Below, in pieces: positions 7,534 through 16,684 of a DNA stretch of 64,000 bases. The notes under the pieces were generated by a model. It was not told where the DNA came from, made no database searches, and worked only from the letters and a program-made list of their open reading frames with translations. The stretch is from JAHRAW01 sp963693025 (GTDB lineage Bacteria > Pseudomonadota > Gammaproteobacteria > Arenicellales > Poriferihabitantaceae): assembly GCA_963693025.1 (NCBI GenBank), contig OY843749.1:3038001-3102000 (forward strand). The letters are read 5' to 3'. The position numbers and the translations under genes are program-made. Positions within the stretch are counted from its first letter, which is position 1. Each line of letters starts with the position of its first letter.

Positions 7534-10500
7534 CTACAACGATTCCAGCGACAACAGCGACGCATTTCCGCCGGCGGCGGTGGTGTCGGTGCTGACCGCG
7601 CGCTCAAGCGCAAACGCATGCAGATAGTGGGGTCCGCCCGCTTTGGGACCGGTGCCCGACCGCCCCTCGCCGCCGAATGGCTGCACCCCGACCACCGCGC
7701 CGATGGTGTTGCGGTTGACATAAACATTGCCCGCCTTGATGCGCGCGACGACGCGCTCCACCGTGGACTGGATGCGGCTGTGAATGCCGAAGGTCAGTCC
7801 GTAGCCGGTCGCGTTGATTGCGTCCACCACTTGGTCGATGTCCGCCGCATCGAAGCGGGCGATGTGCAATACGGGTCCAAACACTTCGCGGTCGAGGTCG
7901 GCGATGCCGTTCACTTGGATGATTGCCGGGTTGAAGAAACAACCACCACCATCGCCGTCACCGCCGGCGGTCTCAATCGTAAAACCTTTTTCACGGCAAC
8001 GGTCGAGATGCGCGCTGAGTAAATCCCGCGCCGCCGGGTCGATAATCGGACCGATGTCGGTGGCGATGTCCATCGGGTCGCCGACTTTCAACTCGGCCAT
8101 CGCGCCGCGTAGCATGTCAGTAATCTGCTCCGCCACTTCGCGTTGCAGGTACAACATTCTGAGCGCCGAGCAGCGCTGACCCGCGCTCTGGAAGGACGAC
8201 GCAATCACATCGCCGACGACCTGCTCGGGCAGGGCGGTTGAGTCCACAATCATGGCGTTGATGCCGCCGGTCTCGGCAATCAGCGGGCGAATGGGTCCCT
8301 CGCCCCCGACGCCGCCACCGCCGCCCGCGAGCGCGCGTTGAATCAGTTTGGCGGTGTCGCCGGAGCCGGTGAATGCCACCCCGGCGATGCGCCCGTCCGC
8401 GACCAGTCGCGCGCCGACCGTTGCGCCGTCGCCGGGCAGGCAGTGCAAGACCGCTTCGGGGATGCCGGCGCGGTGCAGCAGTTGAACCGCGCGCGCGGCG
8501 ATTAGCGGCGTTTGCTCGGCGGGCTTGGCGATGACGCAGTTGCCAGCAGCGAGGGCCGCGCTCACCTGACCCGTGAATATCGCCAGCGGGAAATTCCACG
8601 GGCTGATGCAGGCGAACACCCCCCGTCCGTGCAACGCCAGCCGGTTGCTTTCGCCGGTCGGTCCGCGCAGCGTCTGGGCGTCGGCAAAATCGCGCCGCGC
8701 GAGTCCGGCGTAGTAGCGCAGAAAGTCCACCGCTTCGCGCAACTCAGCGACCGCATCCGGCAAGGTCTTGCCCGCCTCCGCGTTGCACAAAAACAACAAC
8801 TCGTCCCGATGGCGCTCATACAAATCGGCGGCGGCTTCAAGCAACTCCGCGCGCGCGCCGCCGCCGAGCCGGTCCCAACCGTCCGCCGCGGCGGTGGCGG
8901 AGGTGATGGCGTTTTCAATATCAAGGTTGCAGGCGGAGTAAACTGCGCCGACTTTTTCCCCGGTGGCGGGGTTAATCACCGCGGCGGTTTGCCGCGCCGG
9001 TGCGGGAGTGGCGGTGGCGGTGATGGGAGCCGCTTCCCACGACTTAGCGGACAATCCGCGAACGGCGCGATAGTATCGCCCCAAAGTCTCGCCGTCAGAC
9101 AAATTCATTCCGGCGGAGTTTGCGCGGTCGGGATAGAGGCGCGGCGGCGCGGGGATGTCGGGGTGCGGTGCGGGTTGGAGTTGCGCGAGCGCCGCCACCG
9201 GGTCGCGGATGATTTGTTCGACCGGCAGTTTCGCATCCACCAGCCGGTTGACGAACGAGCTGTTGGCGCCGTTTTCAAGCAGGCGCCTGACCAGATAGGC
9301 GAGCAGGTCTTTGTGCGGACCGACCGGCGCATAAATGCGGCAAGCCGCGCGGTGCCGCTCGATGACCCGGTCATACAAAATTTCCCCCATGCCGTGCAGG
9401 CATTGAAACTCAAAATCCCGGCGCTCGCCGGCGAAGGTCAGAATCGCCGCCACGGTGTGGGCGTTGTGCGTGGCAAACAACGGGAAGAATCGCGCGGGTC
9501 GGGCGAGCAGTTTCTGCGCGCATCGCAAGTAGGAAACATCGGTCGCCGGCTTGCGCGTGAACACCGGATAATCGGCAAATCCTTGGAGTTGCGCCTGCTT
9601 GATTTCGCTGTCCCAGTAAGCGCCTTTTACCAGCCGAATCATTAGTTTGCGGCGGCTTCTTGCGGCAACGTCCTCCAACCAGTCGATGACCGCCGGCGCG
9701 CGTTTCTGATACGCCTGAACGGCAAAGCCGAGCCCGTCCCAATCGCGCAAGTCCGCATCCAACGCCAGCGATTCGAGCAGCGACAGCGACGGGTCAAGCC
9801 GCTCCGATTCCTCGGCGTCGATGGTCAGCCCGATGCCGTGCGAGCGCGCCGCCGCGCACAGCGTTTTAATGCGCGGCAGCAGTTCATTCATCACGCGCCG
9901 CGCTTGCGCAAATTCATAACGCGGATGAAGCGCGGACAACTTGACCGACAAGCCCGCGCTGCGCAGCGGGTCGCCCGCGGTGTCGTTTTTTCCAATCGCC
10001 TCGACCGCTTCCAGGTAGGCGTCGAAATAACGCCGAGCATCCGCCGCCGTGCGCGCCGCTTCGCCTAAGATGTCATACGAATAGGCATAGCCCCGGCTTT
10101 CTTTTATGCGCGCCGTTTTTAGACCCGCGTGTATCGTCTCTGCCAGCACAAACTGCCGCCCCATGATTTTCATCGCGCGGACAAGCGCGGCGCGAATCAC
10201 CGGCTCGCCGCTGCGCGCAATCAGGCGGGCAAGATAGTCGCCGATGTTCTCCGCCGCCCTCTTGTCCGCCGGCTCAAGGGAAATCACCTTGCCGGTCAGC
10301 AGCAAACCCCAGGTGGAAACATTGACGAACAGCGAATCGCTGTGACCCAAATGCGATTGCCAATCCGCCCCCGCCAGTTTGTCTTCAATCAACGCATCGG
10401 CGGTGCGCGCATCGGGAACCCGCAACAACGCCTCCGCCAAACACATCAACGCCACACCCTCCTCGCCGGACAACCGATACTCCCGCAAAAACGCATCCAA

Positions 10501-10710
10501 CCCACCATGCGCCCCATGCTCCGCCCGAATCGCCTCAACCAACCACCGCGCAATGTCGCCGATTTGCCGGCGCTGTTTGTCGCTAACCACAACCTCATCC
10601 AGCAACCGCGCAACACACTCGCTCTCATCGGCATGATATTGCTGAGCAATGGCGGTGCGTAGGGGGTTGGCTTGCGTGTAGAGGTTTGCCAATTCGTTGA
10701 CAGATTTCAT
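7534..10710 (-). CDS. putA: Bifunctional proline dehydrogenase / glutamate-semialdehyde dehydrogenase
   Basis: A 1,058-residue PutA that oxidises proline to glutamate in two steps, passing electrons to quinone and then NAD. The proline dehydrogenase barrel covers about residues 90-480 (RLVKGAYWDSEIKQAQ, FATHNAHTVAAIL, LHGMGEILYD). The aldehyde dehydrogenase covers about 520-1020, with ISPWNFPLAIFTGQ, the general-base glutamate in LIAETGG near 813 and the catalytic cysteine in SAGQRCSALR near 845. The N-terminus has no ribbon-helix-helix domain, so it should not repress its own gene, and the C-terminus is shorter than the 1,300-residue trifunctional forms. Glycine-rich loops (AGGGGGVGGEG and AGGDGDGGGC) look like local codon expansions. 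Confidence 0.95.
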   Translation of the reverse strand: MKSVNELANLYTQANPLRTAIAQQYHADESECVARLLDEVVVSDKQRRQIGDIARWLVEAIRAEHGAHGGLDAFLREYRLSGEEGVALMCLAEALLRVPDARTADALIEDKLAGADWQSHLGHSDSLFVNVSTWGLLLTGKVISLEPADKRAAENIGDYLARLIARSGEPVIRAALVRAMKIMGRQFVLAETIHAGLKTARIKESRGYAYSYDILGEAARTAADARRYFDAYLEAVEAIGKNDTAGDPLRSAGLSVKLSALHPRYEFAQARRVMNELLPRIKTLCAAARSHGIGLTIDAEESERLDPSLSLLESLALDADLRDWDGLGFAVQAYQKRAPAVIDWLEDVAARSRRKLMIRLVKGAYWDSEIKQAQLQGFADYPVFTRKPATDVSYLRCAQKLLARPARFFPLFATHNAHTVAAILTFAGERRDFEFQCLHGMGEILYDRVIERHRAACRIYAPVGPHKDLLAYLVRRLLENGANSSFVNRLVDAKLPVEQIIRDPVAALAQLQPAPHPDIPAPPRLYPDRANSAGMNLSDGETLGRYYRAVRGLSAKSWEAAPITATATPAPARQTAAVINPATGEKVGAVYSACNLDIENAITSATAAADGWDRLGGGARAELLEAAADLYERHRDELLFLCNAEAGKTLPDAVAELREAVDFLRYYAGLARRDFADAQTLRGPTGESNRLALHGRGVFACISPWNFPLAIFTGQVSAALAAGNCVIAKPAEQTPLIAARAVQLLHRAGIPEAVLHCLPGDGATVGARLVADGRIAGVAFTGSGDTAKLIQRALAGGGGGVGGEGPIRPLIAETGGINAMIVDSTALPEQVVGDVIASSFQSAGQRCSALRMLYLQREVAEQITDMLRGAMAELKVGDPMDIATDIGPIIDPAARDLLSAHLDRCREKGFTIETAGGDGDGGGCFFNPAIIQVNGIADLDREVFGPVLHIARFDAADIDQVVDAINATGYGLTFGIHSRIQSTVERVVARIKAGNVYVNRNTIGAVVGVQPFGGEGRSGTGPKAGGPHYLHAFALERAVSTDTTAAGGNASLLSLESL

Positions 10711-10775
10711 TCGGCGAGTTTACGCGAAAATTCGCACTTACTCGTCATTCCACTTACTCGTCATTCCACTCCCCC

Positions 10776-11036
10776 GTCATTTCGAGCGTTAGTGTCCGTT
10801 GTCGCCGCGCTTTTTCTTTTAAGCGGCGGCTTACGGACACTTGCGTCCTCGGGAATCTCCCTAAGATTGGCACGGACTTTGTTGGAATTCACGGTAGCCT
10901 TAGGGAGATTCCCGAAGGTGATGAAAAATCCGCCGGGAGCGGATTTTCGCGTAAGCCCGAAGGGTTTGTATCAGGGATGATACAAACAAAAATATAGTCG
11001 CTGGCGCTCCTTATTTTTCTATCATTCGAGAATGAC
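10776..11036 (+). repeat. Dispersed palindromic element, long form with extra hairpin module
   Basis: Full copy upstream of putA, preceded by short GTCATTCC fragments from 10744. It carries the same extra two-hairpin module (10923-10987) as the copy at 3063-3323. It fills most of the gap 10711-11129 between putA and the 4.5S RNA gene. Confidence 0.9.
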
Positions 11037-11079
11037 GAAGTAGGGGGTTATTTTTCCGCCACTCAAGTCGCATAAAAAA

Positions 11080-11110
11080 TTGCACAAACCCACCCCCAAC
11101 CCCTTATAAT
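11080..11110 (+). promoter_or_regulatory. Likely promoter of the 4.5S RNA gene
   Basis: TTGCAC at 11080-11085 and a perfect TATAAT at 11105-11110, spacer 19. The RNA start at about 11117-11130 fits. Confidence 0.5.
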
Positions 11111-11129
11111 CCCCACCAATGGCGGTGAA

Positions 11130-11225
11130 GGTCGGTCTGTGTGGTGACGGGAGGTTGTGAACCCGGTCAGGTCCGGAAGGAAGCAGCCGTAGCAGCCGTT
11201 TCGGGCGCCGAATACTCAGCCGACC
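11130..11225 (+). ncRNA. ffs: Bacterial small signal recognition particle RNA (4.5S RNA)
   Basis: The conserved SRP apical domain is present: GTCAGGTCCGGAAGGAAGCAG, with the GGAA tetraloop and the asymmetric loop. The ends close as GGTCGG (from 11130) with CCGACC (11220-11225), giving a hairpin of about 96 nt, normal for gammaproteobacterial 4.5S RNA. Its position just upstream of dnaX is a common gene order. It binds Ffh and targets nascent membrane proteins. Confidence 0.93.
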
Positions 11226-11302
11226 GGATCCGCCACCCAAATTGTCGCCGGGCGCGAGCCGGTGATTTCGATGAACCCACGCCGACCCATTTTTGACCGC
11301 CG

Positions 11303-13027
11303 ATGAGTTATCAAGCCCTCGCCCGCAAGTGGCGACCGAAGACATTTGAGCAGGTAATCGGGCAGGCGCACGTGGTGTCGGCGCTGACCAACGGGCTTGA
11401 CAGCGAGCGCGTGCATCACGCCTTTTTGTTCACCGGCACGCGCGGGGTGGGCAAGACGACGCTGGCGCGGATTTTTGCCAAGGCGTTGAATTGCGAGCGG
11501 GGCGTGAGTTCCACGCCGTGCGGCGAGTGCGTGGCGTGCCGCGGGGTTGACGCCGGCAATTTTATCGACCTGATTGAGGTGGACGCCGCTTCGCGCACCA
11601 AGGTGGACGACACGCGCGAGTTGCTCGACAACGTGCAATACACCCCGACCCAGGGGCGTTTCAAGATTTACCTCATCGACGAGGTGCATATGCTGTCCAC
11701 GCACAGTTTTAATGCGCTGTTGAAAACCCTGGAAGAGCCGCCCGAGCATGTCAAGTTTCTGCTCGCCACCACCGACCCGCAAAAACTGCCGACCACGATT
11801 CTGTCGCGCTGCATTCAGTTCAACCTGAAGGCGCTGGACATGACGCGGCTGACCGGGCTGCTCGAAGAAATCCTCAAAACCGAAGAGGTCGGTTATGACC
11901 CCGGCGCGCTGCTGATTCTGGCGCGCTCCGCCAACGGCAGCGCGCGCGATGCGCTGAGTCTGCTCGACCAGGGCATCGCGTTTGGCAACGGCGAAGTGCG
12001 GGTTGAGCAAATTCGCACGATGCTGGGAATGATTGACGATGAATTCACCCGGCAGTTGCTGGGGCAAGTGGGCAACGGGCAGGCGGCGGAAGCGTTGGAG
12101 ACGGTCGCGGCGATGGCGTTGCGCTCGGCTGATTTCGGCGCGGCGCTGGATGAAATTTTGACCGCGCTGCACAACGTTTCGCTGTATCAGGTCAGCCCGC
12201 AGGCGGTCGAATGGAAGGGCATCGACGCGTCGCCGTTGTCGGAATTGGCGCAGCAACTCGACGCCGAATTGCTGCAACTGATTTATCAAATCGCGCTCAT
12301 CGGCAAGCGCGACCTGCCGCTCGCGCCCGACCCTCGCAGCGGGTTTGAAATGGTGTTGCTGCGCATGATTGCGTTCCACCCCGAGCAGTCCGCCGCCAGG
12401 TCGGTAGGCGGAAAACAACCCGTGCAGACTGCAGCCGGCACGGGTCATGCGCGCGCCGCAAAAAGCGCGGCGAAAGGTGCGCCGCCGACTGCCGCCGCGG
12501 CGGTCGCGCAATCGGGTGGCGGGGTTGATGTACGCGGCGTTACCACTAAGGCGGACGCCGTCGCTGAGCCCGACGCCATCGCCGAACCCGACACCCCGAC
12601 CCCGATAAACATCACGCCGGAGCAACTCGGCGAGGACGAGCATTGGACAACCTGCATTGCGCAATCCGGGCTGAGCGGCCTGCCGCGGGAAATGATGATG
12701 AACATGTTGCCGGAGTCGGTGAGCGGCAACACCTTGCACCTGACGCTGGACGCGGGGCACGCGCATTTGCTGGACCCGAACCGCGTGAAAAAAATCGAAC
12801 AACATCTGGCCGCGCGGTTGCCGCAGCCGGTCAAACTCAAGGTGACGGTGCGCGAGCCGGCGGGCGCTTCGGAGCGCGAAACGCCTTCCCGGCGGCAAGA
12901 CCGCGCCCAGCGGGAAACACAGCAGGCGGCGGAGCAAGCCTTCCGCGACGACCCCAAGGTGCGGGAACTGGAGGATTTGTTCGACGCCGAAGTCGTCGGC
13001 GATTCCATCAGCCCGCCCACGCCGTGA
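11303..13027 (+). CDS. dnaX: DNA polymerase III subunits gamma/tau
   Basis: A 574-residue clamp-loader ATPase. Domain I-II carry Walker A GTRGVGKTTLARIFAKALNC near residue 45, zinc-binding cysteines (NCERG...CGECVAC), Walker B LIDEVHMLS and the sensor SRC motif LSRCIQFNLK. Domain III follows to about residue 370. The linker (RAAKSAAKGAPPTAAAA) is Ala/Pro-rich, and the C-terminal tau part includes DLFDAEVVGD. It is shorter than the 643-residue E. coli tau, mostly in the linker. No convincing frameshift signal for gamma is seen. It heads dnaX-ybaB-recR, a conserved set. Confidence 0.96.
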   Translation: MSYQALARKWRPKTFEQVIGQAHVVSALTNGLDSERVHHAFLFTGTRGVGKTTLARIFAKALNCERGVSSTPCGECVACRGVDAGNFIDLIEVDAASRTKVDDTRELLDNVQYTPTQGRFKIYLIDEVHMLSTHSFNALLKTLEEPPEHVKFLLATTDPQKLPTTILSRCIQFNLKALDMTRLTGLLEEILKTEEVGYDPGALLILARSANGSARDALSLLDQGIAFGNGEVRVEQIRTMLGMIDDEFTRQLLGQVGNGQAAEALETVAAMALRSADFGAALDEILTALHNVSLYQVSPQAVEWKGIDASPLSELAQQLDAELLQLIYQIALIGKRDLPLAPDPRSGFEMVLLRMIAFHPEQSAARSVGGKQPVQTAAGTGHARAAKSAAKGAPPTAAAAVAQSGGGVDVRGVTTKADAVAEPDAIAEPDTPTPINITPEQLGEDEHWTTCIAQSGLSGLPREMMMNMLPESVSGNTLHLTLDAGHAHLLDPNRVKKIEQHLAARLPQPVKLKVTVREPAGASERETPSRRQDRAQRETQQAAEQAFRDDPKVRELEDLFDAEVVGDSISPPTP

Positions 13028-13085
13028 CCGCCGCCGGCATTTTTTTACGACACTCAGACACTCATACGCTCAGCGAGGTAACAGA

Positions 13086-13406
13086 ATGACAGGCGGACTC
13101 GGCGACATTATGAAGCAGGCCCAGGCCATGCAGGAAACCATGCAGAAGGCGCAGCAGGAATTGGCGCATACCGAGGTGCGCGGTCAGTCCGGCGGCGGCT
13201 TGGTGACGGTCACCATGACCTGCCGCTATGACGTGCGCAAAATCGAAATCGCCCCGGCGTTGATGGAGGATGACCGCGAAGTGCTCGAAGATTTGGTGGC
13301 GGCGGGCATCAACGATGCGGTGCGCAAAATCGAGCAGGTGACCCAGGAAAAAATGGGCGGGCTGACTTCGGGGTTGAATATCCCCGGTCTCAAACTGCCG
13401 TTTTAG
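13086..13406 (+). CDS. ybaB: YbaB/EbfC nucleoid-associated protein
   Basis: A 106-residue DNA-binding protein of the YbaB/EbfC family, which forms tweezer-like dimers. Family features: GDIMKQAQAMQETMQKAQQELAHTEVRGQSGGGLVTVTMTCRYDV, followed by the LVAAGINDAVRKIEQVTQEKMGGLTSGL helix. GAGGTAACA gives a ribosome site just upstream of ATG 13086. It lies between dnaX and recR as in most gammaproteobacteria, and its TAG is directly followed by the recR ATG. Confidence 0.95.
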   Translation: MTGGLGDIMKQAQAMQETMQKAQQELAHTEVRGQSGGGLVTVTMTCRYDVRKIEIAPALMEDDREVLEDLVAAGINDAVRKIEQVTQEKMGGLTSGLNIPGLKLPF

Positions 13407-14003
13407 ATGGCCGACCCGCGCGCAGTTGAAGCGCTCAAATCGGCGTTGCGGCGGCTTCCCGGCGTCGGTCCGAAATCGGCGCAGCGGATGGCGTTCCACC
13501 TGCTGGAGCGCGACCGCGAAGGCGCGCGGCAAATCGGCGAAGCCATCGGTCAGGCGCTTTCCAAAGTGAACCACTGCGAGCGTTGCAACAATTTCAGCGA
13601 GTCGGCGAAATGCCCGATTTGCGCGTCCGCCAAACGAGACGCATCGCGGCTATGCATCGTCGAAACCCCCGCGGATCTCGAAGCCATCGAGCAAGCCGGC
13701 GCCTATCAGGGGATGTATTTTGTATTGATGGGACGCCTCTCGCCGCTCGACGATGTGGGTCCCGCGCAACTCGGAATCGACCGCCTGCTGGCGCTGGTCA
13801 AAAGCGAAGCGGTCAGCGAAATCATCCTGGCGACCAACCTCACCACCGAAGGCCAGGCGACGGCGGACTTCATCGTTGACCTGATGCAACCGAGCGGCGT
13901 CACGGTGACGCAACTGGCGCGCGGAATGCCGGTCGGAAGCGAGTTGGAATACATGGACGCCGGCACGCTCAACCAGGCATTTTCAGACCGCCGGGCGGTG
14001 TAA
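13407..14003 (+). CDS. recR: Recombination mediator RecR
   Basis: A 198-residue RecR, which with RecFO loads RecA onto gapped DNA. It has the helix-hairpin-helix LRRLPGVGPKSAQRMAFHLL, the zinc finger CERCNNFSESAKCPIC, and a Toprim domain starting LCIVETPADLEAIE with LATNLTTEGQATADF. Full length for the family. The start codon abuts the ybaB stop, so translation is probably coupled. Confidence 0.96.
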   Translation: MADPRAVEALKSALRRLPGVGPKSAQRMAFHLLERDREGARQIGEAIGQALSKVNHCERCNNFSESAKCPICASAKRDASRLCIVETPADLEAIEQAGAYQGMYFVLMGRLSPLDDVGPAQLGIDRLLALVKSEAVSEIILATNLTTEGQATADFIVDLMQPSGVTVTQLARGMPVGSELEYMDAGTLNQAFSDRRAV

Positions 14004-14228
14004 ATGGTTGAGCAAACCTTGAAGTGGATTGCGCTGGCGCTGGGAATCATCAGTACCATCGCCATCGTTCAGGATTGGTATCCCTACACGATGTTCATCG
14101 CCCTGCCGTTTTGCCTGATTTGGGTCTATTGCGCGTGGCTGCACACCGAAAAGCAACTCAAATGGATCAACATCATTTTCACGCTGCTGTATGCGTACGG
14201 CATCGCCCGATACTACTTAAACCTCTGA
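14004..14228 (+). CDS. Small conserved-looking membrane protein
   Basis: A 74-residue protein with three predicted membrane segments: WIALALGIISTIAIV (res 8-22), TMFIALPFCLIWVYCAWL (29-46) and INIIFTLLYAYGIARYYL (55-72). It starts at the base after the recR stop codon and so is probably translated with it. I recall similar short proteins of unknown function (DUF6552-like) but cannot confirm the family. No catalytic motif is visible. Confidence 0.6.
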   Translation: MVEQTLKWIALALGIISTIAIVQDWYPYTMFIALPFCLIWVYCAWLHTEKQLKWINIIFTLLYAYGIARYYLNL

Positions 14229-14255
14229 CACGCTCGCCGACATTTGCTGTTTAGT

Positions 14256-14284
14256 TTGCCGTGCGCTTCCTTATGGGCTATATT
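14256..14284 (+). promoter_or_regulatory. Sigma-70 promoter for the peptide-binding protein gene
   Basis: TTGCCG at 14256-14261, 17-base spacer, TATATT at 14279-14284, in the short gap after the small membrane protein. Confidence 0.5.
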
Positions 14285-14338
14285 CGGGGCGGGCATAGGT
14301 GCCATAACAATCAACTTCACACCACGAGGAGAACCATC

Positions 14339-15913
14339 ATGCAGTTATCTTTCACCCATTCGGCGCGCGCCATCCGCGTTGCCGCACTCATCGCGCTCAG
14401 CGCATCGGTGGCGTTGCCGCTTCACGCCAAAACCTTGAACCTTGCATACGACGCCGACCCGGTCTCGCTGGACATTCACGAGCAACTGTCCGGCGGCACC
14501 TTGCAGTTCTCGCACATGGTATGCGACCCACTGTTGCGCTGGAATCAGGAATTGGGATTTGACGCGCGCGTGGCAAGCGGCTGGGAGCGCCGCAACGACA
14601 ACACGGTGCGCTTCACCCTGCGCCGCGGAGTGAAGTTTCATTCGGGGCGCGAAATGACCGCCGCGGATGTGGCGTTCACCTTCAAGCGGCTCAAGAACAG
14701 CGAGGACTTCAAGGGCATCTTCGCCAATTTCACCGACGCCAAAATCATCGATGATTACACCATCGACTTGATTACCGACGGACCCTATCCGCTGGTCGAG
14801 CACACCGCCACCTACATCTTCCCGCTCGACAGCGCGTATTACAGCGGCGCCGATGCGCGCGGCAGGGACAAGGGCGAAATCGTCAAGCACGGCGACTCTT
14901 TCGCCTCCACCAATATATCCTGCACTGGTCCCTACAAGGTCGCTTCGCGCGAGCAGGGCGTCAAGGTGGTGTTCGAGCGCTTCGCCGATTACTGGGACGC
15001 CGACTCGCCCGGCAACGTCGAGCGCATCGTGTTCACGCCCATCAAAGAAGACCCGACCCGGGTGGCGGCGCTGCTGTCCGGCGACATCGATTTTGCCGCG
15101 CCGATTCCGCCCACCGACCTCGCGCGCATCGAGCGCAGCGACAAGGTTGACTTGGTCACCATGAGCGGCACGCGCATCATCACCTTCCAGTTGAATCAGC
15201 AACGCAAACCGGAACTCGCCGATGCGCGCGTGCGCCAAGCCATCGTGTATGCGGTCAACAACACCGGCATCGTGGCGAAAATTATGAAAAACTTCGGCAC
15301 CGCCGCCGCCCAGCAAAGCCCCAAAGGCTACCTCGGCTACAACCCGGCGCTGCAACCGCGCTACGACCTGCAAAAAGCCAAAGCGCTGATGGCGGAAGCC
15401 GGCTATGCCGACGGTTTCGGCGTCACCATGATGGCGCCCAACAACCGCTATGTAAACGACGCCAAAATCGCCGAAGCGGTCGCCGGCATGCTCGCCAAAA
15501 TCAACATCAAGGTCGACCTGACCACCATGCCCAAGGCGCAATACTGGCCCAAGTTCGACGAGCGCGCCGCCGACATCATGATGATAGGCTGGCATTCCGA
15601 CACCGAAGACTCCGCCAATTTCAGCGAGTTCCTGACCATGACACCGGACGAAGAAACCGGCTACGGGCAATACAACAGCGGCAACTATTCCAACGCGGAA
15701 GTCGACCAACTGGTGCTGGACAGCGCCAAAGAAACCAACCCCGCCAAACGCGCGCAAATGCTGCAACGCATAGAAAAAATCCTATACGACGAAGCAGCAT
15801 TCGTCCCCCTACACTGGCAAGACCGAGCCTGGGCCGCCCGCAAAGGCGTACACATCGACAAAATCGTCAACGTGATGAACTTCCCGTATTTGGGGGACTT
15901 GGTGGTGGAGTGA
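14339..15913 (+). CDS. ABC transporter periplasmic peptide/opine-binding protein (SBP family 5)
   Basis: A 524-residue extracellular solute-binding protein of the DppA/OppA type. The signal peptide (MQLSFTHSARAIRVAALIALSASVALPLHA) is followed by LNLAYDADPVSLDIHEQLSGG. Family landmarks are VRFTLRRGVKFHSGREMTAADVAFTF near residue 95, the hinge region PTRVAALLSGDIDFA and YNPALQPRYDLQKAKALMAEAGY. ATG 14339 has CGAGGAG ten bases upstream and opens with a signal peptide; the longer frame is not supported. No permease or ATPase genes adjoin it, so the protein must share a transporter encoded elsewhere. The substrate could be peptide, nickel-chelate or another small solute. Confidence 0.85.
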   Translation: MQLSFTHSARAIRVAALIALSASVALPLHAKTLNLAYDADPVSLDIHEQLSGGTLQFSHMVCDPLLRWNQELGFDARVASGWERRNDNTVRFTLRRGVKFHSGREMTAADVAFTFKRLKNSEDFKGIFANFTDAKIIDDYTIDLITDGPYPLVEHTATYIFPLDSAYYSGADARGRDKGEIVKHGDSFASTNISCTGPYKVASREQGVKVVFERFADYWDADSPGNVERIVFTPIKEDPTRVAALLSGDIDFAAPIPPTDLARIERSDKVDLVTMSGTRIITFQLNQQRKPELADARVRQAIVYAVNNTGIVAKIMKNFGTAAAQQSPKGYLGYNPALQPRYDLQKAKALMAEAGYADGFGVTMMAPNNRYVNDAKIAEAVAGMLAKINIKVDLTTMPKAQYWPKFDERAADIMMIGWHSDTEDSANFSEFLTMTPDEETGYGQYNSGNYSNAEVDQLVLDSAKETNPAKRAQMLQRIEKILYDEAAFVPLHWQDRAWAARKGVHIDKIVNVMNFPYLGDLVVE

Positions 15914-15928
15914 GGTTGGTTGGGGGTC

Positions 15929-16045
15929 GTCATTCTCGAGCGTTAGTGTCCGTTTGCCGCCGCGCTTTTTCTTGCGGCGGCTTACGGACACTTGCGTCCT
16001 CGGGAATCTCCCTAAGACTACCGTGAATTCCAACAAAGCCCCAAC
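15929..16045 (+). repeat. Partial palindromic element
   Basis: Left half of the element, with a shortened hairpin 1 (CTTTTTCTTGCGGCGG) and the left arm of hairpin 2. It is truncated at GTGAATTCCAACAAAGCC. Begins 16 bases after the binding-protein stop codon. Confidence 0.85.
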
Positions 16046-16079
16046 ACCGCCACCGCCCCCTTCCGAATACCCCAACACG

Positions 16080-16200
16080 CCATTCCGGAACGGTGAAAAA
16101 TAAGGAGCGCAGCGACTATATTTTTCTCGTATCCGGAATCCATGTGTCTTAAATTCCAACGCCACTATCTAAGACATGGATTCCGGCTCAAAAGACTGCC
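16080..16200. repeat. Second type of inverted repeat, CCGGAATCCATG
   Basis: Arms at 16133-16151 and 16170-16186 (CCGGAATCCATG...TCTTA and TAAGACATGGATTCCGG) form a long stem with one two-base bulge. Next to it are scrambled tail pieces of the main element (AAATAAGGAGCGCAGCGACTATATTTTT). Confidence 0.75.
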
Positions 16201-16248
16201 GGAATGGCGGGGTTTGGGTTTCTCGTTTGCAAGAAAGCGGGAATGGCG

Positions 16249-16633
16249 GCTTTGTTTGGGCTCAGCGCCAACCTTAGGGAGATTCCCGAGGTCGTAAGTG
16301 TCCGGTAAGCCGCCGCTTAAAAGAAGAAGCGCGGCGGCAACGGACACTAACGCTCGAGAATGACGAGTACTTGGGAATGACGGCTTTGTTTGGGCTCAGC
16401 GCTAGTCTTAGGGAGATTCCCGAGGTCGTAAGTGTCCGGTAAGCCGCCGCTTAAAAAGAAAAAGCGCGGCGGCAACGGACACTAACGCTCGAGAATGACG
16501 AGTACTTGGGAATGACGGCTTTGTTTGGGCTCAGCGCTAGTCTTAGGGAGATTCCCGAGGTCGTAAGTGTCCGGTAAGCCGCCGCTTAAAAGAAGAAGCG
16601 CGGCGGCAACGGACACTAACGCTCGAGAATGAC
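16249..16633 (-). repeat. Three tandem copies of a shortened palindromic element
   Basis: Three near-identical minus-strand half elements, each starting near GGCTTTGTTTGGGCTCAGCGC and ending at GAATGAC 16364, 16499 and 16633 (period 134-135). They differ by an A in the loop (AAAAGAAGAAGCG or AAAAAGAAAAAGCG). They fill the rest of the gap 15914-16684. Confidence 0.9.
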
Positions 16634-16684
16634 GGGTGGTTGGGAATGACGGGTGGTTGGGAATGACGGCGAGTAGCGGGAATG

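Noticed and set aside
12455..12470. Programmed frameshift site in dnaX to make gamma
   Set aside because: Only five A's in GCAAAAAGC, read A-AAA-AGC, which would not allow good re-pairing in the A site, and no strong downstream stem is clear.
11216..12937. A 573-codon minus-strand frame opposite dnaX
   Set aside because: Antisense to a clear DnaX; the translation is arginine-rich and shows no family resemblance.
16249..16633. Three tandem 135-bp repeats as a possible CRISPR array for the Cas6-like protein
   Set aside because: The repeated units are contiguous copies of the dispersed palindrome with no unique spacers of constant size.
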